A DNA stretch of 64,000 nucleotides from assembly GCF_001704275.1 (NCBI RefSeq), contig NZ_CP011533.1, positions 4,712,001-4,776,000 of the forward strand, read 5' to 3'. The notes beneath the pieces were generated by a model. The model saw nothing but the letters and a program-made list of their open reading frames with translations, was not told where the DNA came from and made no database searches. Origin of the DNA: Streptomyces noursei ATCC 11455. GTDB lineage: Bacteria > Actinomycetota > Actinomycetes > Streptomycetales > Streptomycetaceae. Numbering within the stretch: position 1 is the first letter of the stretch; the number at the start of each line of letters is the position of its first letter. Below are positions 48,114 to 57,074 of this stretch, in pieces. The position numbers and the translations under genes were made by a program.

Positions 48114-49540
48114 CCAAAAGGAAGGACCCCAAGACCGGCAAGCGCAAGAGAACCGCCCGCTACGGCAAGGGCAAGCGCTACAGAGTCGGCGGCATACCCG
48201 GCGTTCGTGACCACTCCTTCGACGTCCACGAAGACGCCAAGACCTGGCTCGCCAACTCTCAGACGGACACCAGCCGGGGAACCTTCACCGACCCCCGCGA
48301 CGGCTCCATCACGATGGACGAGTACGTCGACGAGTACTGGCTGCCAGGCCGTGCCGGGACAGCCGGCAGCAGCAAGTTCACCGACGCTCGGCTCAACTAC
48401 ATACGTGCCGCCTTCGGCGCGGTACCGCTCAACCTGATCGCTTCCGCTGGTATCCGCAAGTTCATCGCGTACCTGACGGACACCAAGCAGGCTGCTCTCG
48501 CCGGCAGCTACGCGCACAGCATCTGCTCGCTCCTGGCCAACATCCTCGACGTCGCGGTCGAGGACAAGCGCATCCCGTCCAATCCTGCCCGCTCCAGCTC
48601 GGTGGTCTTCCCTTCGAAGAAGACCAAGGAGAAGCGGGAAGCGTGGTCGGACGCTGTCGTCCACCGAGTGCGCGAGTGCATCGACCGCCGGCACAGGATT
48701 GCCGTGATCATCGGCGTCGGGTGCGGCTTGCGCCAGGGGGAGGTCTTCGGTCTGTCCATCGAAGACTTCGACTTCGACAACATGGTCGTCCACGTGCGCC
48801 GACAGGTGCGCATCGACAACGGGGCGAAACGCTACTTCAAGCTGCCGAAGGGCGAGAAGACCCGCGCCGCGAAGTTGCCGCGGTCAGTAGCCCAAGAAGT
48901 TCGGTCGTACATACGGGAGTTCGCCCCGGCCGAAGTGGAGCTGCCCTGGGGCGCCGAGGACGCCACGGAGACACAGAAGCATCGGCTCCTGATGACCACC
49001 ACCGCGGGCAAGGCGATCAACTACAAGGACTGGAACAGCTACGTCTGGAAGCCCGCGCTCGTGGCCGCGGGAGTGATCTCCACGCCGCCGCCCGGCACCA
49101 AGCGGCGGCAGTTCCCCCACACCCGCAAGTACGGCTTCCACGCTTTGCGGCACACCTACGCCTCCAAGGTGCTCCACGCCGGCGAGTCGATCGTCACCCT
49201 CTCCGTTTGGCTCGGCCACGAGACCTCAACGATCACGCTGGAGTACTACGCCCACTTCATCCCCGATGCTGGCAGCAAGGGCGTGGCCGCCATCGACGCC
49301 CTGCTCGGCGCGACAAAGCCGGGCGCTCCCCGCGTGCTGATACTCCCCACAGACTCCCCAGCGCTGATCTGGAAGTCACTGGAGAAGACGAAAGTGCAGG
49401 TCAGCACCCCACTTAGAACGGCCGGCAGGGTATCCCCCCTCGTCACCCTGCCGGCCGGCGGTTCCGTGAGCCCGGTCCGGACGTCTCACAGACCGATGTT
49501 TCACGTGAAACGAACCGCTTCAACAAGGCTAGTTGACTGA
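48083..49540 (+). CDS. Tyrosine-family integrase, C-terminus fused across attR
   Basis: As read in the prophage, 485 residues. Arm-binding and core-binding domains occupy about 1-185. The catalytic residues are Arg217 (CGLRQGEV), His353-x-x-Arg356 (HALRHTYAS), His379 (WLGHE) and Tyr389 (YYAHF). The frame crosses attR: residues up to Leu453 are phage-encoded, and the last 32 (from Val454) come from host DNA, including FHVKR encoded by a parS site. The free-phage version ends with a different 17-residue tail now beside attL. Both tails lie beyond the catalytic Tyr, so activity is probably unaffected. Confidence 0.92.
   Translation: MPGYIEDRWLTKRKDPKTGKRKRTARYGKGKRYRVGGIPGVRDHSFDVHEDAKTWLANSQTDTSRGTFTDPRDGSITMDEYVDEYWLPGRAGTAGSSKFTDARLNYIRAAFGAVPLNLIASAGIRKFIAYLTDTKQAALAGSYAHSICSLLANILDVAVEDKRIPSNPARSSSVVFPSKKTKEKREAWSDAVVHRVRECIDRRHRIAVIIGVGCGLRQGEVFGLSIEDFDFDNMVVHVRRQVRIDNGAKRYFKLPKGEKTRAAKLPRSVAQEVRSYIREFAPAEVELPWGAEDATETQKHRLLMTTTAGKAINYKDWNSYVWKPALVAAGVISTPPPGTKRRQFPHTRKYGFHALRHTYASKVLHAGESIVTLSVWLGHETSTITLEYYAHFIPDAGSKGVAAIDALLGATKPGAPRVLILPTDSPALIWKSLEKTKVQVSTPLRTAGRVSPLVTLPAGGSVSPVRTSHRPMFHVKRTASTRLVD
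49342..49360 (+). repeat. Two ACTCCCCA repeats: candidate integrase arm-type sites, right side
   Basis: Copies at 49342-49349 and 49353-49360, 11 bp apart, lie within the integrase coding region about 57 bp before attR. They match the four copies inside attL in sequence, orientation and spacing. Confidence 0.6.
49417..49441 (+). repeat. attR: 25-bp core repeat
   Basis: Identical to 6500-6524. It lies inside the integrase reading frame and is the left arm of a 13-bp hairpin whose right arm is host DNA. Confidence 0.9.
49419..49457. terminator. Host hairpin terminator rebuilt at attR
   Basis: Arms at 49419-49431 and 49445-49457 are perfectly complementary (13 bp) with a 13-nt loop. In the uninfected chromosome this hairpin should follow the cystathionine gamma-lyase gene; integration moved it 43 kb away from that gene. 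Here it lies within the chimeric integrase tail. Confidence 0.7.
49498..49511. promoter_or_regulatory. parS site downstream of attR
   Basis: GTTTCACGTGAAAC lies 57 bp right of attR in host DNA. In the lysogen it falls inside the chimeric 3' end of the integrase frame, where it encodes part of FHVKR. Confidence 0.85.
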
Positions 49541-49633
49541 GCGTCAGTGTCCAATCACGCTAGCGACACAGCCCTATCGACAAATTTATAGTTGGCCCGC
49601 GACCAGGCTTCCGAGGGGCGCAGGAGGTACGCG

Positions 49634-50530
49634 ATGGATCTGGCACTGCTGCGTACCTTCGTGACGGTCCACCGGGCCGGCTCGTTCACCCGGGCCGCCG
49701 CGCTGCTCGGACTCTCCCAGCCCGCGGTGACCAGCCAAATACGTACGCTGGAACGCCGGTTGGGCCGCCCGCTCTTCGTCCGCTGCGCCCGTGGCGTCAC
49801 CGCCACCACCTTCGGCGACGAACTCGCCCACAAGGCCGCGCCGCACCTCGACGCCCTCACCGAGATCACCGAGGCCGGGCTGGACCAGGACTCCCCCACC
49901 CGCACGCTCCACCTCGGCGGACCACCGGAGTTCACTGCCGAGCGCGCGTTACCCGCCCTGAGCCCGCTCATCACCCAGGGCCTGTCCATACGCACAGCCT
50001 TCGGCGACGCCGACGAGCTGCTGAACGGCCTGGCCGCCGGCCACCACGACCTGACGGTCACCACCACCCGGCCGCGCGGCGGGCTGCTCACCGCCACCCC
50101 GCTGTGCGACGAGGAACACGTGCTGGTCGCCGCGCCCCACTGGGCGGCCCGGCTGGGCGACCCTGGCGTCCTGGAGACCCGCGGCGTCCGTGCACTGGAC
50201 CCGGTCCCGCTGGTCGAGGTCCACGAGAGTCTGCCGCTGATCGCCCGCTACTGGGCCGCCGTCTTCGACGCCAAGCCCACCGCCTCTGCCGCGGTCGTCG
50301 CCGGCGACCTGCGGGCGGTGCTGTCCTGCGTCACGGCGGGCGCGGGACTGGCCGTCCTGCCCCGCTATCTGTGCACCGAGGCGCTGGCCAGCGGCGCGGT
50401 GGTCGCCCTCCTCGACCCGCCGGTGCCCCCGCTGCGCACCTACTTCCTGGCCGTACGGACCGGGACGCTGGGGCTACCGCACATCGCGCGGGCGCACGAG
50501 TGGCTGCTGCGCACCGCGGCGGACTGGTGA
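49634..50530 (+). CDS. LysR-family transcriptional regulator
   Basis: A 298-residue regulator: N-terminal winged HTH (LALLRTFVTVHRAGSFTRAAALLGLSQPAVTSQIRTLERRLGRPLF) and a periplasmic-binding-like effector domain. The start is ATG 49634 with AGGAGG upstream. It is the first chromosomal gene right of the prophage. The target genes are not evident, since no divergent partner is adjacent. Confidence 0.9.
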   Translation: MDLALLRTFVTVHRAGSFTRAAALLGLSQPAVTSQIRTLERRLGRPLFVRCARGVTATTFGDELAHKAAPHLDALTEITEAGLDQDSPTRTLHLGGPPEFTAERALPALSPLITQGLSIRTAFGDADELLNGLAAGHHDLTVTTTRPRGGLLTATPLCDEEHVLVAAPHWAARLGDPGVLETRGVRALDPVPLVEVHESLPLIARYWAAVFDAKPTASAAVVAGDLRAVLSCVTAGAGLAVLPRYLCTEALASGAVVALLDPPVPPLRTYFLAVRTGTLGLPHIARAHEWLLRTAADW

Positions 50531-50584
50531 CGTAAGCGCTGGGACAGGGGTTTCACCAGGCTGCGACTGCGGCATCTGTCCCCT

Positions 50585-51064
50585 ATGACCGTACGGCCAG
50601 TCGTCAAACGCACCGCCCGCGCGATTCTGCTCGACGGAGCGGATCTCGTACTGATCAAGCGCACCAAGCCGGGTCGAGCCCCGTACTGGATCACTCCGGG
50701 CGGCGGCGTGGAGCCCGGGGACGCCACGGTCATCGAGGCCCTCCACCGCGAACTGGACGAGGAGCTGGGCGCCAAGGTCACCGATGTGGTGCCGGTCTTC
50801 GTCGACACCGTCGAGCACATCACCGACGGCGGCGTGGACGGCGTCAAGGTGCAGCACTTCTTCGTCTGCCGGCTGGACTCGATGGATCCGTCCCGCCGGC
50901 ACGGCCCCGAGGTCGAGGAGCCGTGTGGCGAGTACGAGATCGTGCGGGTGCCCTTCACCCGGGTCGGGATCGCCTCGGTCGAGGTCGTCCCGCTGTCCCT
51001 GCGGCACTACCTGGACGGCAACATCGAGGGCGTGCGCGCGATGCACGCCCCCGATCTGGGCTAG
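50585..51064 (+). CDS. Nudix hydrolase
   Basis: A 159-residue protein with the Nudix box GGGVEPGDATVIEALHRELDEELGAKV (RELxEEL core with metal-binding Glu residues). Substrate cannot be inferred. It is 54 bp downstream of the LysR gene on the same strand. Confidence 0.88.
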   Translation: MTVRPVVKRTARAILLDGADLVLIKRTKPGRAPYWITPGGGVEPGDATVIEALHRELDEELGAKVTDVVPVFVDTVEHITDGGVDGVKVQHFFVCRLDSMDPSRRHGPEVEEPCGEYEIVRVPFTRVGIASVEVVPLSLRHYLDGNIEGVRAMHAPDLG

Positions 51065-51079
51065 GGCCTGTCCGATGGG

Positions 51080-52003
51080 TCAGCCGTCGCGCCGGTCGAA
51101 CCAGCCGCGGAACTCCGGGGCGTCCTCGGCGGGGCGGCGCGGCTGGGCGCGCGCCAGCACCTGCTCGACCCGGTCGAGGAACTCCCCGTTCAGCTCCGCG
51201 GCCAGGCCGTCCCGCAGGGGGCTCCGCGGGCCGGGCAGGGCCGCCGGTTCGGCCCCGTACCCGTGCTCCGGTGCGTCCTCGTGCAGCCCGCCGCGCAGAT
51301 GCTCGTTGACGCGCTGCGGACGCCGGAACAGCGGCCGCCGCTCCGCCTCGGCGGCGGCCCCGAAGAAGTCGCCACCCTTGCGCCTGACGTCGTCGGTGCC
51401 CCAGGCCCGGGCGCCGCGCTCCTTCGCCGGGACCTTCTGCAGATGCGGAATGTGCTTGGCGCAGTGGATGTACGCCTCCTCGACCTCGACCGTCACCCAC
51501 AGCTGCGCCCGCCGCCCGGGGACCGGGTCCACCGGCAGGCCCGGGTAGCAGGCCCGCATCTCCTCGTCGAGCACGACCCGGGCCCGGCCGTTGACGTGCA
51601 GCCCGATCCGGTCGCGGGTGAAGTCGATCATGAGGATGGCCAGTCTCGGGTTCTCCGAGATGTTGCCGATGGAGGCCATCACGCCGTTGCCGCGGTACTC
51701 CGGGTACGCCAGCAGCCGGTCGTCCAGCACCTGCACGAACCCGGGCGGCCCGGCGCGGAAGGTGGAGTCGCACTCGCCGTGCCGATCCGCCGTGGCCAGG
51801 AAGAACATCTCCTGGCGGGCGATGAACTCCCGCATCCGCACGTTGAGGTGGTCCAGGACCTGGTCCGCGTAGAAGCGGTCGGCACGCGCGGTCGTCCCGA
51901 GTCTCTGCTGCACCAGGTGCTCACCATCGCTCCCGGGCCGCTCCACCGGCAGGCGAAGACCCCGTCCCTCCTTCGCCCGGCCGTGTTCCCCGTCAACTGC
52001 CAA
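51080..52003 (-). CDS. Pyridoxamine 5'-phosphate oxidase-like FMN-binding protein
   Basis: A 307-residue protein with a PNPOx-like split barrel (FFLATADRHGECDSTFRAGPPGFVQVLDDRLLAYPEYRGNG, IGNISENPRLAILMIDF). The C-terminal 110 residues are an extension rich in Arg, Pro and Glu. Start TTG 52003, a few bases after the globin-reductase stop, so it is probably the second gene of that operon. A partner flavin/heme redox role is plausible. Confidence 0.82.
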   Translation of the reverse strand: MAVDGEHGRAKEGRGLRLPVERPGSDGEHLVQQRLGTTARADRFYADQVLDHLNVRMREFIARQEMFFLATADRHGECDSTFRAGPPGFVQVLDDRLLAYPEYRGNGVMASIGNISENPRLAILMIDFTRDRIGLHVNGRARVVLDEEMRACYPGLPVDPVPGRRAQLWVTVEVEEAYIHCAKHIPHLQKVPAKERGARAWGTDDVRRKGGDFFGAAAEAERRPLFRRPQRVNEHLRGGLHEDAPEHGYGAEPAALPGPRSPLRDGLAAELNGEFLDRVEQVLARAQPRRPAEDAPEFRGWFDRRDG

Positions 52004-52007
52004 GATC

Positions 52008-53885
52008 TCAGTCTCCCGTCGATACCAGCTCTTCGATGGAGTCGTGCCGTATCCGCTCGGCCCGGACGCCGACCCCCACCAGTGCCTCCACACCGCTGCG
52101 GATCAGTCCCGGCGGACCCGAAAGGTACGCGTCGTATTCCCGGTACGGGCCGTACTTCCGGACCGCGTCGGGGAGTTGGCCGGTGACCGTGGCGGGGCCG
52201 CCCCGGGTGCCCGGCCCGATGGCGACGACCGGGCGGACGGTCAGCCAGGGGTGGGTCTGCTCCAGCCGCAGCATGGTGTCGATGTCGTAGAGCTCGTGGT
52301 CGCTGCGCGCCCCGTAGAAGACGTCCACCGTGCGCCGGGAACCGTGGCCCGCGATGTCCTCGATCAGTGCCTTGATGGGTGCGATGCCGGTGCCACCGCC
52401 GACGCACAGCAGGCCGTTGCCGGTGGAGTGGTCCACGGTCATCGAGCCGGCCGGCCCGCCGAGCCGCAGGACGTCGCCGGGCCGGGCGCGGTGCACCAGC
52501 GCGTTGGAGACCCAGCCGGCCGGCACCGCCTTCACATGGAACGAGAGCAGGCCGTCGGAGCGCGGCGCCGAGGCGAAGGAGTAGTGCCGCCAGACCCGCG
52601 GCCACCAGGGGGTCTCCAGGCTGGTGTACTGCCCGGCGCGGAACGGGTACGGCTGGTCCGGGCGGACCGTCACCACCGCGGTGTCGGGGGTGCGCAGCTC
52701 GTGCGCGACGACCTCGGCCTGCCACCAGGCCGGGGCGACGGCCTCGTTCTCGGCCGCCGCGTCGATCATGATCTGGGAGATCGCGGTGTACGCGCGCACC
52801 CACGCGTCCTCGGTCTCCCGGCTCCAGCTGGCCGTGGCATAACGGGACAGCGCGCTCAACAGGCACTCGCCGACCGCCGGGTAGTGGTCGGGCTGGGTGC
52901 CGTACTTGCGGTGCCCGCGGCCGAGTTGCGAGAGGTACTGGGTGAGCACCTCGGCGTTGTCGACGTGCTGGGCGGCGGTGAGCAGCGCCTTGAAGAGCCG
53001 GTCGCGCTGGGCGTCCATCGAGGCGGGGAACAGCGCCCGCAGATCGGGGTGCTGGACGAACAACAGCGCGTAGAAGTACGAGGTGACCTTGTCGGCCACG
53101 GGCTCGATCTCGGCCATGGTGCGGCGGATGAGGACCGCGTCGGGAGAGGCCCCCGCGTCGGACGAGCCGGTGGCCTGCAACGTGGCCAGGGAGGGTTCCG
53201 CGGCGGGGGGTGCCGGAGGTGCGGACGGCGCGGGGGAGGCCGCGGGGGCGGACGAAGCGGCGGGGGCCGCAGAGCCCTCAGGGACCGAGGGCGCGGGGGG
53301 AGCAGGGGGCCCGGAAGGAGCAGCGGGGGCAGACGGGGCCGGAGGGGCCACCGGAGCCGCGTGGGCCAGAGGGGCCGCAGGAGCCGCGTAGGCCGGAGGG
53401 GCCACCGGAGCAGGAGCAGCGGAGCCGGCCGCCGAGGTGCGCGGGTCGACGAAGCCGAAGGCGTCGAACGGGGTCCGCGCGGCGGGCTCGTGCACCGGTT
53501 CCGGCTCGGCCGCGGGGCGCGGGGCGGCGGGCTCGGGCCGCTCGACGGGAGCGGCGGTGGCGGCGGGGCCGGGCTGCTGTCCCGTATCCCACCCCGGCTG
53601 CGGACCCTGTCGCGGCACCCACTGCGGCTCCGGCTCGGTCTCCCGCTCGGCGGCGGTGCCCACCGGCCGTATCGGGTTGACTGGACGGCTGGGTATCCGT
53701 TCCCTTTCGGCGCGTTCGCCCGGCTCGTCATGGTCGCCCCGTGACGCTTGCCGCCCGTCCTGGTTGTCGTTCCGGGCCTGTTGATCTCCGGAAGATTTTT
53801 TCGCCGGCGGAGTGAACCAACCCCAATCGCCACTGCTGCCGCCAGAAGAGCCGCTATCGGCCGACGTGGTGGTCGGAGCGTCCAT
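52008..53885 (-). CDS. Globin and FAD/NAD reductase protein with long Pro/Ala-rich N-terminus
   Basis: A 625-residue protein. Residues about 1-245 are low-complexity, with a long Ala/Pro-rich run; about 250-385 form a globin domain (IRRTMAEIEPVADKVTSYFYALLF, FKALLTAAQHVD, YPAVGECLLSAL); about 390-625 form a ferredoxin-NADP reductase-type domain (RAGQYTSLETPWW, RHYSFASAP, CVGGGTGIAPIKALIE). It is a flavohemoglobin-like nitric-oxide dioxygenase candidate. The N-terminal extension is unusual for that family. ATG 53885. Confidence 0.88.
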   Translation of the reverse strand: MDAPTTTSADSGSSGGSSGDWGWFTPPAKKSSGDQQARNDNQDGRQASRGDHDEPGERAERERIPSRPVNPIRPVGTAAERETEPEPQWVPRQGPQPGWDTGQQPGPAATAAPVERPEPAAPRPAAEPEPVHEPAARTPFDAFGFVDPRTSAAGSAAPAPVAPPAYAAPAAPLAHAAPVAPPAPSAPAAPSGPPAPPAPSVPEGSAAPAASSAPAASPAPSAPPAPPAAEPSLATLQATGSSDAGASPDAVLIRRTMAEIEPVADKVTSYFYALLFVQHPDLRALFPASMDAQRDRLFKALLTAAQHVDNAEVLTQYLSQLGRGHRKYGTQPDHYPAVGECLLSALSRYATASWSRETEDAWVRAYTAISQIMIDAAAENEAVAPAWWQAEVVAHELRTPDTAVVTVRPDQPYPFRAGQYTSLETPWWPRVWRHYSFASAPRSDGLLSFHVKAVPAGWVSNALVHRARPGDVLRLGGPAGSMTVDHSTGNGLLCVGGGTGIAPIKALIEDIAGHGSRRTVDVFYGARSDHELYDIDTMLRLEQTHPWLTVRPVVAIGPGTRGGPATVTGQLPDAVRKYGPYREYDAYLSGPPGLIRSGVEALVGVGVRAERIRHDSIEELVSTGD

Positions 53886-54344
53886 GGTCTGCCTCGCCTC
53901 GAACGTCTTTCGGTTGTCTTTGCCGTTCCACTGACCGGAACTGCCCGCAATTCCCCCGTCCTGCCCGGAATTCTTAATCGACTCAAGCGATTCCGGCAAC
54001 ATCCCTTAAAGCGGACACGTCTCACTTCCTTGCGACAAGTGGTGCAGATGCCATCCCGTCAGCATGCCACCCAGCCCCACGACACCGGACGAACAGCGGG
54101 AAGTCCGGGTACCACGGGCCGCTTCCCCGCTAGGCTGACGCGCTTTGCCCGGCTGTCCACGAGCCCACGGAGATCCTCACCCCCGCCAAGCCGGACTCGA
54201 CCATACCGGCAGTAGTTGAAACCACAAGCCTCGATCTGGGAACACTCGGCGCGGCCCCGCCAATAGCGGTGATCCTCCCCACAGACCGCAATTTCCGTGC
54301 CCACAGCGGACGAATCCACCGGGGAAAGCACGTGGTCCACCGAA
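53886..54344. other. Intergenic region upstream of the globin-reductase gene
   Basis: About 460 bp, noticeably less GC-rich around 53930-54010. It should hold the promoter of the globin-reductase operon. No gene, tRNA or clear repeat seen. Confidence 0.5.
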
Positions 54345-54983
54345 TTACTCGCCGGTACGCACCAGTTCGTAAGCCTCACGCAGATCACGTCCCGTGTACG
54401 CATATGTGGCCAGGTCACTGACATGGTGATCCGCATTCACCGCCACCGACTCCGTTACCACCGCGAAGAGTTCGGCGTCCGACATGGAGTCGCCGTACGC
54501 CACGCAGTCGCCCCGGGTCAGCCCGTACCGCGCACAGAGGTCGTCCGTGATCCGCACCTTCGCCGACGACGAGAGGATGCCGGACGGTTCCAGCGGTTTG
54601 CGGAGCGGCACCGCGGGCCATCGGGAGCCGTGCGCGGTGTCGACACCCCACGCCAGCAGCCGTTCGACGAAGAATCCCGGCGAGAGAGAAATCACGGCAC
54701 ATCTCTCGCCGCGCGCCCGGATGTCGACCCACACGTCCCGGATGCCGTCCATCCACGGCGCGCCCTCGAAGGCCGCCTGCACCTGATCGTCGGTCAGGTC
54801 GGCGGCGGCCCAGAGCACGCAGGCCCGCTGCGCGAAGCCGGCCGGGGTCAGCTCTCCGGCCGCGAAGGCCCGTTCCAACTCGGCGATCTCCCGGTCCAGC
54901 CCCAGCTGCCGGGAGATCTCGACGGCGGCCGCGGAGCCATGGAGCAGGGTTCCGTCCATGTCGAACAGATGCAGCTTGCTCAT
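54345..54983 (-). CDS. HAD-family phosphatase (phosphoserine-phosphatase-like)
   Basis: A 212-residue HAD hydrolase: motif I DMDGT with nucleophile Asp8 and Asp10, motif II in AVISLSPGF, a Lys in SSSAK, and motif III GDSMSDAELF. This layout is that of the HAD-IB/phosphoserine phosphatase group. Substrate unknown. Confidence 0.88.
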   Translation of the reverse strand: MSKLHLFDMDGTLLHGSAAAVEISRQLGLDREIAELERAFAAGELTPAGFAQRACVLWAAADLTDDQVQAAFEGAPWMDGIRDVWVDIRARGERCAVISLSPGFFVERLLAWGVDTAHGSRWPAVPLRKPLEPSGILSSSAKVRITDDLCARYGLTRGDCVAYGDSMSDAELFAVVTESVAVNADHHVSDLATYAYTGRDLREAYELVRTGE

Positions 54984-55134
54984 GAGCGGAGCCTAGGGCC
55001 TGTCCCCTGGGCCCGGTGGGGCGGGCGGGAAACAAGTGGGCGGCGGTTCTCCGCGGCCCGTACTCGCCGCCGCGTACGCGCGGATACTCCCGTCGTCAGA
55101 TGCCCGGCCGGGCGCCGCCCGCCACTGTGGAGGC

Positions 55135-55665
55135 ATGCAGCTCAGCCGGCCCGTCCGCCGGGCCCTCCTCGTCGTCCACGTCGCCGTGTCCGTCAGCTGG
55201 CTGGGGCTCACCACCGGACTCCTCACCCTCGGCCTCGCCGGCTTCACGGCCGGCTCCGCGGAGACCGCCGTGGCCGCCTACCGGGCGATGGGGGTCCTCA
55301 CGGACTTCCTGGTGCTCCCGGTGGCGGCGGCCTCACTGGCCAGCGGTGTCGCGCTCTCCCTCGGTACCCACTGGGGACTGGCCCGGTACCGCTGGGTCCT
55401 CACCAAGTTCTGGTCGACGCTGCTGGCCGTCGGGCTGACGCTGCTCGCGCTCCGTCCCGGCATCGCCGGCCTCGCCGCGGCGGCCGCCACCGGCCGTCCG
55501 GCGCCCGATCCCGGCGTCCTGGTCGCACCGGCGGTCGCCTCCGCGCTCTACCTCTTCCTCACCGCGGTCTCCGTCCTCAAGCCGTGGGGACGCACCCGAC
55601 GCGGCGGCCGACCGCGCGGGGCACGGTCGGCCGGGAACCGGGAGCGGGCGGGCGCCCCGTCCTGA
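55135..55665 (+). CDS. DUF2269-like membrane protein
   Basis: A 176-residue protein with about four TM helices (ALLVVHVAVSVSWLGLTTGLLTLG and others) and an Arg/Gly-rich cytoplasmic tail. VHVAVSVSWLG and the GVALSLGTHWGLARYRWVLTKFW segments resemble DUF2269-type integral membrane proteins. Function unknown. Confidence 0.75.
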   Translation: MQLSRPVRRALLVVHVAVSVSWLGLTTGLLTLGLAGFTAGSAETAVAAYRAMGVLTDFLVLPVAAASLASGVALSLGTHWGLARYRWVLTKFWSTLLAVGLTLLALRPGIAGLAAAAATGRPAPDPGVLVAPAVASALYLFLTAVSVLKPWGRTRRGGRPRGARSAGNRERAGAPS

Positions 55666-55722
55666 GCGGCCCTGGTGGCGGGCCGCTGCGGTGCGGCCCA
55701 CCGGGTCGGGCGACCGGAACCC

Positions 55723-56943
55723 TCAGCTCCGCGCCGCCGGAACGGTCTCGTCGACGGTCACGGCCGGGCCGCCCCCGGCCACCACCCGTCCACCGCCCCG
55801 CTGCCGGCGCTCCAGGGAGGAGGCCAGCACCGCCACGCCCAGCGCCGCGACGGCCATCAGCGCGCCCACCCAGTTGGTCGCGGTCAGGCCCAGCCCGGCC
55901 GAGATCACCAGGCCACCGAGCCACGCGGCCAGCGCGTTGCCGAAGTTGAAGGCCGCGATGTTGCCGGCCGAGGCCAGGGTGGGGGCGGCGGCCGCGTGGT
56001 CGAGCACCCGCTTCTGGAGCGGCGGCACGGTCGCGAAGCCGAAGAAACCGATCAGCCCGACGGTGACGAGCGCAGCGATCTTGTAGTGCGCGGTGTAGGT
56101 GAACCCGGCCAGCACCACCGCCAGCCCGGTCAGGGACGCGTACAGCATCGGCATCATGGCGCGGTCGGTGAACCGGCCGGAGACGAGGTTGCCCCCGACC
56201 ATCCCGAGGCCGAAGACCGCGATCAGCCAGATCACGGAGGACGGTGCGAAGCCGGTGACCTCGGTCATCATCGAGGCGAGGTAGGTGATGGCCGCGAAGA
56301 CCCCGCCGAAACCGAGCACGGTCATCAGCATCGCCAGGCCGACCTGCGGGTTGCGGAAGACCGCCAGCTCGCTGCCGATCCGGGCGGCCGCCCTGACCCC
56401 CTGCGCCGGGACCAGCTTGACGATGCCCAGCAGCCCCAGCACCCCGAACGCGGCGATCGCGTAGAAGGTGGTGCGCCAGCCGAACTGCTGGCTGAGCAGG
56501 GTGCCGGCGGGCACGCCCACGACGTTGGCCACGGTCAGGCCGCTGAACATCAGCGAGATCGCGGCGGCCCGCTTCTCGGGGGCGACGAGGTCGGCGGCCA
56601 CCAGCGAGCCGATGCCGAAGAACGCGCCGTGCGTGAACGCCGCGACGACCCGGCCGGCGAGCACCAGCCCGAAGGTGGGCGCGAGACCGGTGAGCAGGTT
56701 GCCCACGACGAACAGGCCCATCAGCAGCATCAGCATCTGCTTCCGGGTGAAGCGGGTGCCGAGCACGGTCATCAGGGGCGCGCCGACCACCACCCCGAGG
56801 GCGTAGACGGTGGTCGCGTAGCCGGCGAGCGGGATGGAGACGCCGAAGTCGGCCGCCATGTCGGGCAGCAGGCCCATGACCGCGAACTCGGTCGTGCCGA
56901 TCCCGAAGGCGCCGATGGCGAGCGCCAGGAGAGCGAGAGGCAT
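55723..56943 (-). CDS. MFS transporter, DHA1 family
   Basis: A 406-residue permease with about 12 TM helices. FGIGTTEFAVMGLLPDMAADFGVSIPLAGYATTVYALGVVVGAP is the hallmark N-terminus of arabinose-efflux/Cmx-like drug exporters. Start ATG 56943 with GGAAGGA upstream. It is divergent from a MarR gene, a common arrangement for drug efflux controlled by MarR. Substrate not predictable. Confidence 0.88.
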   Translation of the reverse strand: MPLALLALAIGAFGIGTTEFAVMGLLPDMAADFGVSIPLAGYATTVYALGVVVGAPLMTVLGTRFTRKQMLMLLMGLFVVGNLLTGLAPTFGLVLAGRVVAAFTHGAFFGIGSLVAADLVAPEKRAAAISLMFSGLTVANVVGVPAGTLLSQQFGWRTTFYAIAAFGVLGLLGIVKLVPAQGVRAAARIGSELAVFRNPQVGLAMLMTVLGFGGVFAAITYLASMMTEVTGFAPSSVIWLIAVFGLGMVGGNLVSGRFTDRAMMPMLYASLTGLAVVLAGFTYTAHYKIAALVTVGLIGFFGFATVPPLQKRVLDHAAAAPTLASAGNIAAFNFGNALAAWLGGLVISAGLGLTATNWVGALMAVAALGVAVLASSLERRQRGGGRVVAGGGPAVTVDETVPAARS

Positions 56944-57074
56944 GACGGATCCTTCCAATTGATTGCACCCATCTCAAACCAGCGTTCACAATAATTGCAG
57001 ACGACTTTACTTGCAAGCGCCTGATATTTCAGATGTGCCATATCCTGGTCCCACGACGGATGAGGAGGTCTGCG

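Larger units (their letters stand above)
6500..49441. mobile_element. Integrated temperate siphovirus prophage, about 42.9 kb, with cargo island
   Basis: The element is bounded by an identical 25-bp direct repeat at both ends. It contains integrase, repressor, recombination and replication genes, packaging, head, tail and lysis genes in canonical order. No structural gene is visibly broken, so the prophage may be inducible. attP-to-attP length is 42,917 bp. Non-virion cargo fills the left 11 kb, and morons interrupt the operons elsewhere. The long tape measure and the frameshifted tail chaperone indicate a long non-contractile tail. No parS copies occur inside it. Confidence 0.93.

Noticed and set aside
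6478..49633. Integration into a tRNA or tmRNA gene
   Set aside because: No tRNA-like cloverleaf at either junction; the core overlaps a terminator hairpin instead.
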